Positions 7,514-17,600 of a stretch of 33,839 nucleotides of DNA are shown here, in pieces. The notes beneath the pieces are model-generated. The model had not been told where the DNA came from. It searched no databases and saw only the letters and a program-made list of their open reading frames with translations. The DNA lies in assembly GCA_008080735.1 (NCBI GenBank), contig SHMW01000046.1, positions 1 to 33,839 on the forward strand, written 5' to 3'. The DNA is from Promethearchaeota archaeon. GTDB taxonomy: Archaea > Asgardarchaeota > Lokiarchaeia > Sigyniarchaeales > SOKP01. Positions within the stretch are counted from its first letter, which is position 1. Each line of letters begins with the position of its first letter. Both the position numbers and the translations under genes were made by a program.

Positions 7514-10030
7514 TCATTTTTTTAATTCAATTCTATTATCACATACAATTTTATCTACATCTTGATGAGTTATTAAGAGCACTTGAGTTTTCTCAGCTAT
7601 AGAACAAATATTGGATAAGAGACTTTCTCTGGTATATGCGTCTATAAATTCCGTGGGTTCATCTATAAGCAAGAAGGGTGCTTGACTGATTAGCTCACTA
7701 AGAGAAAACTTATATGAGAGTCCCAAAAGTAATTTATAACCCCCTCCTTCATAAACCCATGCCGGGAAAGATTCTGTTATATCAATACCCTTTGGTGTAA
7801 TTGATAAACTATAGTCTTCATTGTCTATATGAATTTTTTCAAATTCGTCTTCGGGTGATAATAGTTGCTGATATTCCAAAATTTTCTCCTCTAATGCTGT
7901 TGAAACTCCATCTCGTATGATTTGTTGAGTTTCTTTAAAAATTTCTTGAAAATTTCTATATTTTTCACTTAAATCTTTTTTTATCTTGAGAATAGAGACT
8001 TTCTTCTCATTATTAGCAATATTCCTATCCAGCCTTTTGATTTGTTCTTTAATTTCTTCTAAATCGTCAATTATTTGTAGCCGTTGATCTTCCAAGTGTT
8101 TTAAATTCGATGAAATCTCTGATAATTTTGAGATTATTAATTCATTGAAATGATTTTGTAATTTTTTGGCTGAATTAAGCGTTTTTTCCACTTTAAAAAT
8201 TTGTATTTGATCTATTAACTTTTTCAATGATTGAGAGAACGGATCTTCTTTTTCTAAAAGACTTGAATATTTCTCAAGCTTATTGCCGGTTGTTCCTAGT
8301 AATGTTAAAAATTTCTCGTTTAAATCAGCATATTGTTTCTGTTGCTTCGATCGCTGCTCCTCAATTATCTTCAATTTTTCCTTTTGTTTTTTATATTGCT
8401 TATTAATGGAATCTAATTCAGCTAATTTTTTCGTGCTATTTTCCAAGTCTTCCTTTAATTTTTTTAAATTTTCATTTTTTTCATCGAGCTCTTTTGCCAA
8501 TTTATTGATCTTTTGTTCAAGATTCTTAATTTCCTTCCCTAAATCTTTTTCAGATAAGGAAGCCGCTTTTTCTTCGGTTTCGTTGACTTTCTTTAATGTA
8601 TTTTTCAATCGTAGGATTTCTTGATAACAAGTTTTTTCTTCTTCCCTTATGTACTCTATATTATTTACCAGACTATCTTTTTTTTGTTCATTCTCTCCTA
8701 TCTCCTTTGTTATTTCTTTTAATTTTGACTTACAATCCAATATCTCTGATTTAATCTTTTCAGAATCGATAGAAGAGCCACAATATTCACATTTTTGATT
8801 ATCTTTATTTGATTTCCGTCTTTCCAGAATCCCTTTAATGTTCCCCCTTTTTCTTTCGATAGTTCTGAAAAAGTTTTGTATCTCTGTTAGCTTATTTTCC
8901 ATTAAACTTAATTTTTTTTTAATTTCTCCATTCTCATCCTCAAAATCTTTAATTTTTTCCTTGAGCTTTTCCTTAGATCCAAAATCTTTAATTAAAGAAT
9001 CTAAATCCTCTAAAAATCCATCCCTCTGGTTTTTAAGAGTTTTCAACTCAACTTTTTTATTTTCAGCCCGATTTATTTCTTCTTGAAGATTTGAACTTTC
9101 TTTTTCTCTATTTTTAATTGTTTCATTGAATTGATTTACCATATCTTTTTGCTCTATTAAATCCTTTTTAAATGCCTCAAAAGTTTCAAACTTAGTTTCA
9201 AGTTCTTCTAAATCTTTATTAATAAGCTCTATTTTAATATCTGATTCCTTTACGACTTTTTCCGTCTTTTCTAAGGATTTTACATTTTCAGAAATTTTTT
9301 CAGAATATTCTTTAAAATCCTCCAATTGGTGCAAAATGCTTTTTTGATTCTTGATTTCAGACTCAAGGGTTATTTGTTTATTATGTTTTGTATCTAACTT
9401 ATCATGGTATTCTTTTTTTTCTGTTCTTGCTTGACTAATCAGTTCTTCGAAAGTATCAAGCATCTTTACTTCCTTTTCAAATTCAAGTGCTCGATGCCTA
9501 AAAATGTTTGAAAGAGCAGTAGCCGTCTTTATACCGAAAACAATATCTAATTTCTCATCCCCTTTTAATATATTGGAAATATCCCCTTGAGCGAAATGAA
9601 CTCCTGTCTCAAAAAACCGTTTTGAAATTCCCAGTATCTCCAATAATTTCAGAGATAACTCTTCTTCACGATTTCCAAAATCAGAGGCTAAGATGTATTT
9701 TTCCTTATCTTCCATCATTTTTTTTAAGGTGAAATTTCCTTCAGCAGATCGGCTTTTTCCCTTTAATCTATGCATTCTTTGAATTTTATATTTTTCCCCA
9801 TCCTTTCCTTTAAAAATAAGTTCCACTCCGACGATATTTTCCTTAAATCCGGCTAATTGAGCGATTTTTTTAAACCCCCCAACATTTCCAAATAAGCAAT
9901 ATTCTATAGCATAGAAGATAGTGGTTTTTCCTGAGTTATTTCTTCCATGCAATAAATTAAATTTTGAATCTAATTGGAGAGCCAAATCTTTATGCTTTCT
10001 AAAATTCTTAAGCCTTATTGATTCAATCAT
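7514..10030 (-). CDS. Rad50-like ATPase with CxxC zinc hook and degenerate signature motif
   Basis: This 838-aa SMC/Rad50-type ATPase has Walker A GRNNSGKTT at residues 29-37, a Q-loop (FAQGD), two long coiled-coil arms, and a zinc hook C414-E-Y-C417 almost exactly at mid-length. The C-terminal half has Walker B with a catalytic Glu (LLIDEPTEF) and an H-loop (LITHQD). The ABC signature, normally LSGGE, reads Y-E-G-G-G-Y at 760-765. The Ser that contacts ATP in the opposite subunit is therefore Glu, and the following acidic residue is lost. The ATG follows the 78-aa gene by three bases, with its ribosome-binding site inside that gene, so translation is probably coupled. It may pair with the other Rad50-like protein of the operon. 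Confidence 0.9.
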   Translation of the reverse strand: MIESIRLKNFRKHKDLALQLDSKFNLLHGRNNSGKTTIFYAIEYCLFGNVGGFKKIAQLAGFKENIVGVELIFKGKDGEKYKIQRMHRLKGKSRSAEGNFTLKKMMEDKEKYILASDFGNREEELSLKLLEILGISKRFFETGVHFAQGDISNILKGDEKLDIVFGIKTATALSNIFRHRALEFEKEVKMLDTFEELISQARTEKKEYHDKLDTKHNKQITLESEIKNQKSILHQLEDFKEYSEKISENVKSLEKTEKVVKESDIKIELINKDLEELETKFETFEAFKKDLIEQKDMVNQFNETIKNREKESSNLQEEINRAENKKVELKTLKNQRDGFLEDLDSLIKDFGSKEKLKEKIKDFEDENGEIKKKLSLMENKLTEIQNFFRTIERKRGNIKGILERRKSNKDNQKCEYCGSSIDSEKIKSEILDCKSKLKEITKEIGENEQKKDSLVNNIEYIREEEKTCYQEILRLKNTLKKVNETEEKAASLSEKDLGKEIKNLEQKINKLAKELDEKNENLKKLKEDLENSTKKLAELDSINKQYKKQKEKLKIIEEQRSKQQKQYADLNEKFLTLLGTTGNKLEKYSSLLEKEDPFSQSLKKLIDQIQIFKVEKTLNSAKKLQNHFNELIISKLSEISSNLKHLEDQRLQIIDDLEEIKEQIKRLDRNIANNEKKVSILKIKKDLSEKYRNFQEIFKETQQIIRDGVSTALEEKILEYQQLLSPEDEFEKIHIDNEDYSLSITPKGIDITESFPAWVYEGGGYKLLLGLSYKFSLSELISQAPFLLIDEPTEFIDAYTRESLLSNICSIAEKTQVLLITHQDVDKIVCDNRIELKK

Positions 10031-10033
10031 CCT

Positions 10034-10270
10034 TTACTCCTCCATCTCATCTATCGAAGATAATTCTTTTATCTCCATCTCAAACATCTCTATAATCTTT
10101 TCTTCTAATTTCTCTTTACTATTTTTACGAAGTTTAAATGTCTTTGTAAGATTGTCCTCATCATCGTACAAATAATTCGTAAACTCAAATAAGGAGATTA
10201 GATTTTCTTTTTCTCGCTTACTAAGTTCAAATTTATCGAGAATATTTGAAATATTAAATTGAAATTTCAT
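10034..10270 (-). CDS. Small acidic/helical protein between two Rad50-like genes
   Basis: A 78-aa protein, mostly helical and charged, with an acidic C-terminus (SSIDEMEE) and no recognised domain. It is placed 64 bases after one Rad50-like gene and three bases before the other. Its last codons contain the GGAGG used by the next gene. This tight position argues that it is a real gene and perhaps a small subunit of the Rad50/Mre11 complex, which is inference. No ribosome-binding site is evident before its own ATG. Confidence 0.65.
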   Translation of the reverse strand: MKFQFNISNILDKFELSKREKENLISLFEFTNYLYDDEDNLTKTFKLRKNSKEKLEEKIIEMFEMEIKELSSIDEMEE

Positions 10271-10334
10271 TTTGTTTAGTTATTCTTTTTTTTTGTCTTC
10301 TTTTGATATATTATAATTTAACATTTTTAAAATC

Positions 10335-13046
10335 TCAGATATTTGTTAAATAATTTACTTGGGTCCTTTCTTTATTATCCTTTGAGAGCTTTATCACATA
10401 CTCGCTATGACGTTTGAAGGAATCATCATGGGAAATGACAAATAGTTGGCTAAACCCTTCAATATTATTAATGTATTTACTAAGATTATTCCTGGCAATT
10501 TCGTCTAGATTTGTGGTCGGTTCGTCGAATATCGCAAATTTAGCAGAGGTTAATGTCTTTAAAATCGCCAGTCTTATAGCCAATGCAGCGGCCATCTTCT
10601 CTCCTCCTGATAAGCGAATAAATCTTTTAGCACTTCGCGACCTTCTGATTTCAATTTCGTAATCCTCATTCCAAATAAGAGAGCTATTTTGATCTCCGCG
10701 AATATCCCGATAGATTTGACTTGCATATCTGTTAACTTTCTGAATTAATTCTAAACGTATTTTTGGCTTGAATTCCTTCAGCCAAGTTCTCATCTTACTA
10801 ACAAGTTTTTTTTCAGCTCTAAGTTTAAAATCCTGCTTTTTGAAATCATCCAATTCTTTTTCTTTTGACTCCAAATTGCTAATATCTTCATTTATCTCAT
10901 CTAATCGAGCTTGTAGATTTCGTAAATTTTCATTAAATTTAATAATCAATTTCTCATTCTCTTCATACTCTGTCTTAACTTGATGATATTTATCCTCATC
11001 AAATTCTGATTTTAATTTTTCTTTTTCTTGTAATTTTTCCAGATGATGATTTTTCAACTCATCTAATTTTGCTCTTGATGATTTTAAATTCTGTTTTCTC
11101 GTTTCTAATTTATTTGCTTCATTTATGTTCTTTTGGTATTTATTATAAGCGTCCTCTGATTCATTAATCTTTTTGCGGACTTTTGCCAATTGAGCTGGCA
11201 CTTCATTATATTTCTCTATCTCATTTCTGATATTTACTTCCCGAGTTTTTAATAGGGATAATTCTTTCTTCAATGGCCCTACTTTTTCTTGAAGATCATG
11301 AAGTTTCTTTGCATTTTCTTTATTAATTAGATATTCATCATGATAAGATTTTAGTGTCTTTTTCTCAGACTCTAATTCTTTTCTCAACTTGATAAACTCT
11401 GTTTTATGAGAGATTTTTGATTTCAATTCAGATATTTCAATTTTAATATTACTGATTTGCTTTTCAACCTCTTCACTCTTAGCTTTACCTTTTGTTAATT
11501 CATCGAGTTGGTTCTTTATATTACTTTTTTCTTTTAGCTTATCATTAACTTCATCAAGATTTAATTTTTTAGATTTCAATAACTTTTTTTTATGTTTTAT
11601 CTCTGTTTCGAAAATCCCGATATCAAAATCTCCCGCTTGAATATTTTTGCAGACCTGATCTGTAAATGGACATAGCTGTTTTTTGACTTTATTTTGATTA
11701 TTTTGAAAGAAAGAGATATCATTTTTTATTATTGATATATCTAGCCTAATGTTTTCTCGATTTTCTTCAAGCGTTTTAAATTCTTCTAACATTTTCTTGA
11801 TTTTAGGTAAATCATTAGCTTTCTCTTGTAAGTTTTGAAGTTTTTTGGTTAATTCTTTTAACCTCTCAGTGTTTCTATTTAGTCTTTCTTCTTCAGACCT
11901 AATCATGGTAATTTTTTCGTTTATTTCTTTTAGATCTTCATCTAAATGTATATATTTTTGATATTTTGGTTCAATTTCTCCGATTTTTTCAACTGAAATT
12001 TTCGATTCATTGATTTTCTCTTCCAAATTGCTAAGCGTATTGAAAATTGATTGATACTTTCGATGTGCTTCATTGAGCTTATCTTTTAATTCATTTAATT
12101 TATCATTTTTGGGGATTAAATCATTTCTTAAATTGGTTAAAATTATATATTCATTATAGGCTTGTTTTGTTTTTAAGCAAATTTTATTTGCATATTTTGA
12201 CTCATGCAACTGTTTTTGGAGGTTTTCGTAAGATAGTTCAGCATTTTTTCTTTCTATCTCTAGTTGTCTACAATTATTCTCAAGTGCCTCTAACTTCTCT
12301 TTTAATTTAATGAGTTCGTGTAATTTTTCTTCTTTCTTTTCTTTAATTTTTCGGCATTTGTGTATTTCTGAGGATATTTTAGATATGTCTTCATCAAGGT
12401 TTTTTTTTGACGAAAGCAGATTCTCTTTATTCTTAGTCTCTCCAATTAAACCGCTAATCCTTTTCTGAATTTCGACTATTTCTTCTCTGTATTTTCGATT
12501 AATAACACCCAAATTTTCCCAATATTTCTCATATATATCTAATTGGAAAATTTCATCGAAATATTCTTTTCTTTCTTTTGGACTTCGTAAAAATATATTT
12601 ACAATCATTCCTTGAGGAATACCTATTGCGGTATTAAAAAGGGTTTCAAGATTAATATCAAATTTGACACCAAGCTGCTTTTTAATCCACGACCTAAATT
12701 TAGAAATCGTATCTATTGGAGGAGAGAGTGGTTTCCCATTCTGATCACATACCTCAATTTCAGTTCTTCCAATATCTCGCGAAATTTTATAGATCTTCTT
12801 ATCTGTTCCATTTATCCACACCCGTGCTGTGCCATATTTTGGTTTTTCGTTTTCGAAATCTCTCACATAATCTGCTTGATAGGTCTTAGATTTAAGGAAA
12901 TCAAATAAGACAAATCCAATCATTTCAAGAACTGTTGATTTCCCCGCTCCGTTATTTCCATAAAGGATATTCAATCCCTCTTTAAATGATATGGCGGTTT
13001 TTTTATGTGTTTTTACATTTTCAATCTCGATTTTTTTAATAAACAT
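10335..13046 (-). CDS. rad50: Rad50-like ATPase with unusual Cys-x6-Cys apex
   Basis: A 903-aa Rad50/SbcC-type ATPase and the likely direct partner of Mre11, whose gene ends just upstream. Walker A is GNNGAGKST (30-38), the Q-loop lies in GIPQGM, the signature is canonical (L812-S-G-G-E816), Walker B is FAIFDEPTTNLDE and the H-loop is VISHDD. Two coiled-coil arms meet at mid-length. There the usual CxxC hook is replaced by C459-P-F-T-D-Q-V-C466, two Cys with six residues between them. I chose the ATG at 13046, which has GAGGTGG five to six bases upstream. The GTG at 13055 overlaps that ribosome-binding site. The Mre11 stop codon overlaps it too, so the two genes are translationally coupled. 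Confidence 0.9.
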   Translation of the reverse strand: MFIKKIEIENVKTHKKTAISFKEGLNILYGNNGAGKSTVLEMIGFVLFDFLKSKTYQADYVRDFENEKPKYGTARVWINGTDKKIYKISRDIGRTEIEVCDQNGKPLSPPIDTISKFRSWIKKQLGVKFDINLETLFNTAIGIPQGMIVNIFLRSPKERKEYFDEIFQLDIYEKYWENLGVINRKYREEIVEIQKRISGLIGETKNKENLLSSKKNLDEDISKISSEIHKCRKIKEKKEEKLHELIKLKEKLEALENNCRQLEIERKNAELSYENLQKQLHESKYANKICLKTKQAYNEYIILTNLRNDLIPKNDKLNELKDKLNEAHRKYQSIFNTLSNLEEKINESKISVEKIGEIEPKYQKYIHLDEDLKEINEKITMIRSEEERLNRNTERLKELTKKLQNLQEKANDLPKIKKMLEEFKTLEENRENIRLDISIIKNDISFFQNNQNKVKKQLCPFTDQVCKNIQAGDFDIGIFETEIKHKKKLLKSKKLNLDEVNDKLKEKSNIKNQLDELTKGKAKSEEVEKQISNIKIEISELKSKISHKTEFIKLRKELESEKKTLKSYHDEYLINKENAKKLHDLQEKVGPLKKELSLLKTREVNIRNEIEKYNEVPAQLAKVRKKINESEDAYNKYQKNINEANKLETRKQNLKSSRAKLDELKNHHLEKLQEKEKLKSEFDEDKYHQVKTEYEENEKLIIKFNENLRNLQARLDEINEDISNLESKEKELDDFKKQDFKLRAEKKLVSKMRTWLKEFKPKIRLELIQKVNRYASQIYRDIRGDQNSSLIWNEDYEIEIRRSRSAKRFIRLSGGEKMAAALAIRLAILKTLTSAKFAIFDEPTTNLDEIARNNLSKYINNIEGFSQLFVISHDDSFKRHSEYVIKLSKDNKERTQVNYLTNI

Positions 13047-13056
13047 TATTTCCACC

Positions 13057-14640
13057 TCATAAATCTAATTCACCATCATCGATTATATCATCGATATCTA
13101 AATCATCATCTTCAATATTTAAAATCTCTTTAAATTCTCCGAACTCTTCTGCGAAATCATTCTCATCCCATATCTTATCTATACTAACTTGTTTCGCTTG
13201 TTGTTTCTTTTTATTTCTTTTTTTCATTTGATTTTGTTTTTTAGGTTTCTTTTCGAGTCTGACAATATCCTCAACTTTCTCTAAAATTTCAGGATTCAGT
13301 TCAAACCAGTTATCTAATTCTTTTTTAACAATAATATGATCTGCGGTTTTCGTGAGCTTGTTTTTCAGTTGATTAAGTAATAAGTTAGCAATCTCATTTT
13401 TATGAGCTTTGAAATTTTCTTCCTCTTCTATCGTTGCTAATAAGGCCTCCTCTTCGATCCGTTCAAAACTCCATGATTCATCCACTTCGAGATTATATTC
13501 AGTTTTAGAAAAAACGTGATTGTTTAATTTTAATCCCAAGATATAGAATGTATCAAAAATTAAATTTCTCAGTTCTTTTAAATCAATTTCTAATTCTGAA
13601 TAAGAAATCCTTCCTTTAATTGTTATATATAGAATAGGTACATCCAAATTGGTTAAAGATAAGTTCGTATTATTTCTCTCAGGTACTCCTAATTTTCTGA
13701 GTTTTGTTATCACCATATTTTGTGCTTCTTCAAAAGATTTGGACTCTGAAATGTCGATAGGGTTAAAGGACAAGAATTTTCTATTGGGAATATTGAGAGG
13801 ATCATTGGTATTTCCATTTTCAGATGTTAGAGATTTTACTTGAAAATTATTATTCTCTTCTGGAAAGATATCAACCAAAAATATCCCGCGCTTTTCATTA
13901 TATTCCGTTATCTCATTTATTTCAAGACTACCAGGGTTAAAGATCCATGGGTCCTTCTCAGGCAATTGGTATTGATTATGAAAATGCCCCAGAGCTAAAT
14001 AATCTACGTGTTTATGTAATTCTTTTAGTTCTTTATTTATATCATAGCCTTTTTTTCTCTTATCATAACCTTGGATGCCGAAATGCATCAAAAGTATTAT
14101 AAATTTGTCATTTTTAGGGATTTCCTTCCTTATAAGAGAAAATAATCCCGGAGTAGAGCTTCCAAAGTAGCTCATACCGTATATTACGGAATCTTTGATT
14201 GTTATTTTGCCTCCTTTATGCTCTCTGTAAGAATAATCATTAAAGATAACCCTTTTCGAATCGCTAATAAATTGTCCAGAGAGTAATATAATCAAATTTA
14301 AATCTGCTAAAAGTTCCAACCACGTACGGTCCGAAAAGAATGGAGTCTCATGATTTCCTTCGATGCAAATGATTGGAATTTTGAATCCTAATTCTTCCTC
14401 AGATTTTGACTGAAAGTCTTGTATATTAGTTATTATCTTACTCAAGGTCGATGGATTTATTTTCTGTTCACTATCGATGAAATCTCCGCAAATGAGGACA
14501 AAATCTACTTTTTCGTATATCGCTTTATTTAATAGCCATTCAAAGGCTTTAAAAAAATCTTCATATCTCTGTGGTATACCATACAGTGTTTTTCCTAAAT
14601 GCAAGTCCGCGGTATGAATAAATCGGATTTTATCTTTCAT
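13057..14640 (-). CDS. mre11: Mre11 double-strand-break nuclease
   Basis: A 527-aa Mre11/SbcD-type phosphoesterase, a Mn-dependent nuclease that acts with Rad50 at DNA ends. The metal-binding motifs are all present: D12-L-H14, G-D53, the G-N96-H97-E motif, then an LLMHFG His and the GHFHNQ pair. A capping domain follows. The C-terminus is unusual: a lysine-rich stretch (around KKRNKKKQQAK) and then a strongly acidic tail (DDDLDIDDIIDD, ending GELDL). In the family the C-terminal part carries the Rad50-binding helices, so the tail may be a linker or partner-binding extension. The ATG is 33 bases after the nuclease-helicase stop, and the stop codon overlaps the ribosome-binding site of the next gene. 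Confidence 0.95.
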   Translation of the reverse strand: MKDKIRFIHTADLHLGKTLYGIPQRYEDFFKAFEWLLNKAIYEKVDFVLICGDFIDSEQKINPSTLSKIITNIQDFQSKSEEELGFKIPIICIEGNHETPFFSDRTWLELLADLNLIILLSGQFISDSKRVIFNDYSYREHKGGKITIKDSVIYGMSYFGSSTPGLFSLIRKEIPKNDKFIILLMHFGIQGYDKRKKGYDINKELKELHKHVDYLALGHFHNQYQLPEKDPWIFNPGSLEINEITEYNEKRGIFLVDIFPEENNNFQVKSLTSENGNTNDPLNIPNRKFLSFNPIDISESKSFEEAQNMVITKLRKLGVPERNNTNLSLTNLDVPILYITIKGRISYSELEIDLKELRNLIFDTFYILGLKLNNHVFSKTEYNLEVDESWSFERIEEEALLATIEEEENFKAHKNEIANLLLNQLKNKLTKTADHIIVKKELDNWFELNPEILEKVEDIVRLEKKPKKQNQMKKRNKKKQQAKQVSIDKIWDENDFAEEFGEFKEILNIEDDDLDIDDIIDDGELDL

Positions 14641-14673
14641 ATAATGTTCACTTTTTATTTAGACTCTTCATAT

Positions 14674-17600
14674 TTATTTATATCTAAATCTGACTTTGTA
14701 AAACTTTTCATCCTCTTCACTTTCGATGTTAAGCATAATTTCATTCTTACAATATTCTTTTACAAATCTATAAATTTTTGAGGATTCTTCTAGAATTTCT
14801 CTCTCGTCTGGGATATATTCAACAAACTTGTCACTAGAGACAAATATAAGCTTACTTTTTGCCCTGGAAGTTAATACATTAAATCGATTCAAGTTATATA
14901 TGAACTCATCTTCCATTTGGAGTTTATCCTCATCAGATAATCCAATTGAACATATTATAAGGTCCCTATCAGATCCCTGGAATTTTTCAACCGAATACAC
15001 CGATTCTTTTAAATGTTGCATTAATTGAGATTTAGGAAGGGTTGTAATTATTTCAAATAATTGAAAAATATTTCTGATGACGGTTCGACCTTGAGCGTTA
15101 TGTGGAGCGACCACCCCAACCTTTTCATTCCAAAATCGTTTCTCCTCAGTCTCGTTTTTAGGATTCACCATTAAATAGAATCCCTTTATGATTTCTGCTA
15201 CGATTTGAGCTTCTAAAAGGCTAATACCTATCTCAAATCTTTGCTGATGAATTATTGCGCATGCTACTCTTTGAGGTTCTAAAACCTCCCTAACCCACGA
15301 TTTTTTTATTTTTTCTAAATTTCCCCTTAAAATCCTATTAGCATTCTTTTTATATGCAATTATATTCTCATAAAGACCTAGTTGGGAGGTAAATTCTACA
15401 ATATCTCTATGTGAACGGTAATTTACCTTTAATTGTCTCTTTGAAATATTATGTCCTTCCACATAATATCTAAAAATATTGTCTAAAATCGTTTCCAGAT
15501 TTTTGGGAGGCTTTTTGACTCTGACGGGGGGTAATTGATTGTGATCTCCTACTACAATCACTTTTGTAAGAGAATCTGAGGTTATAGCACTATTTTGCGC
15601 CATTAAATTTTTTACTTCATTCTTAGTCCTTATGAATTGTTTTGGAACCATTAATTCAGGTTTTTTTATTGAGATTTTGGGTTTTTTAATGAATTGCAGA
15701 CTCGACATAAAATAATCTGCGGGTAATTGGCTTGCTTCATCAACACATATTAAATCAAAGCAAAAATTTTCGGAGACTCTACTTGTTAGATGATATAATT
15801 GATGAGCGTTTGCGAAAATAATGAAATTATCTTCTAAAGATTCTTCCAATAGGATAGTTTCCGTTACTGTTCTGGTCTTACCATTCAATTTCCAAGTTTG
15901 TCCGTCTTTCATCAAATCATCAACATTTCTCAAATATCGTTCATTAGGAATGGGATTTTGGGTTCTAGAATGAAAGAAGATCTTCTGAACTTCAGATGAG
16001 GGGGTGGGATTTCCCGAATGGTCTTTACTCTTCCTGATTTTATCAATAATAACTCTTAGAGCAGTATAAGAAAAGGATGTTATCAAAATTTTTGAGTCTT
16101 TATTCTTTCGGGTACGTCTAATAATAAATTCATCAATCAATGCCGCAATGGTTTGAGACTTCCCGGTTCCCGGGGGTCCCAATATAGCAGATATGGTTTT
16201 ACTTAACGAATTAATTATGGCTTCTTTTTGAGAAATATCAGGTGTAGGGTTGATTTGTGAGTATATAGTTTGATTTGAAAGTGCTTTATCATAATATCTC
16301 AAAACCTTTGGAGCAAAAAGATAAATTGAAGGGGTCGAAAAATTCCAATGCTCAGGCCATTTTAATTTAGGTTTATTCCGAATATCCCATAAAAATGCTA
16401 AACGCTCTCCTAACCATGATCGCCCGAAATTATGTCTCTGAAGTAGAGCTGAATGATTATTGTTATATAATTTATTTGACCATGCATCTGAGCTGAAATG
16501 ATATATATACCACGTTTCCGCATTAAAATCTATACTCTCTTCTTCACATGCGTCAAAAACATTATTCGTACTTGGTTTAGTGGTTATATAATGTCCCTTT
16601 ATTTTAGAATTCCATTCTATTGTTTCAATGTCGATAATCCATTTATACACTCTCTTATCCAGTTTTAATCCTCTTTTAGAATTCGGTATCAACAAAACGC
16701 GATCGCCTTCCTTAAGTTTCATATTGCTTGATAACCCCATAAGAAAAAAGGTATATTGTAATGACTTTCCTTGAAGATCTATAATGTTTAAATCACTGAC
16801 TCTTGCGGAAAATAATTTTCCAATACTGAAATCTGGGAACATTGTTCTATAATACTCATCATCTTGCTGTTGGAGAGCAGTATCGAGTCTCGAAAATAAA
16901 TACCATACATGGGCAATATCATGAAATTCAGAAGGTAATATCGCACTTTTATAATCGTGTCGACTAATAGTCCGAGCATTTTCCGATATTGCAAGATTTC
17001 CCTCTTTCTGGAATTGCGCTCGAATACTATCAATAATATGTAATTTGAAGATGATTTGGTGCTTTATGATATTCATTTTTTTCTTTTTTTTGTTTGGATC
17101 TATTTCCCTTAGATATAGTAGCCACGAGGAGAGATCTAAGTAGTTAAAATGTGGAATCCAGTACATTTTTGTATTTATCTCTAAGTTTTTGAATAATTTC
17201 TTGGCAATACCGTGCCATGTATAATTGATTATATCTGGAAATCCCAAACATGACTCTGCGAAACTTTGTATATCAAAAAGTTTCTTATGCTGATAAGGAT
17301 TGCTCACTTCTGTATCTGAGGGTGTAAAATACATCAAGATTTCTTCATATGCGCCTCTCACAAGAGGCTCACTAATGACCTTATTTAAGTTCCTCTGAAT
17401 CATGTCTTGAAGATGTTCGAGCTGATTTCGTGACCAATAGAAAATCCCTGTGTCTGGTCCAATGTAGTACGTTCCATATTTACCGGTTATATCAATAACA
17501 ATATAATCTTCAATAATGTTGCACATTTGTAAAATCCAGTTTAATTTGAGGATTGTTTTAATTGTAAGAATAGCTTCACTTTCAGCGGTTATATCCTTAT

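Noticed and set aside
8283..9086. Long plus-strand frames rich in Phe and Ser opposite the 838-aa Rad50-like gene
   Set aside because: Phe/Ser-rich frames arise opposite Lys/Glu-rich coiled coils; no start signal or domain is visible.
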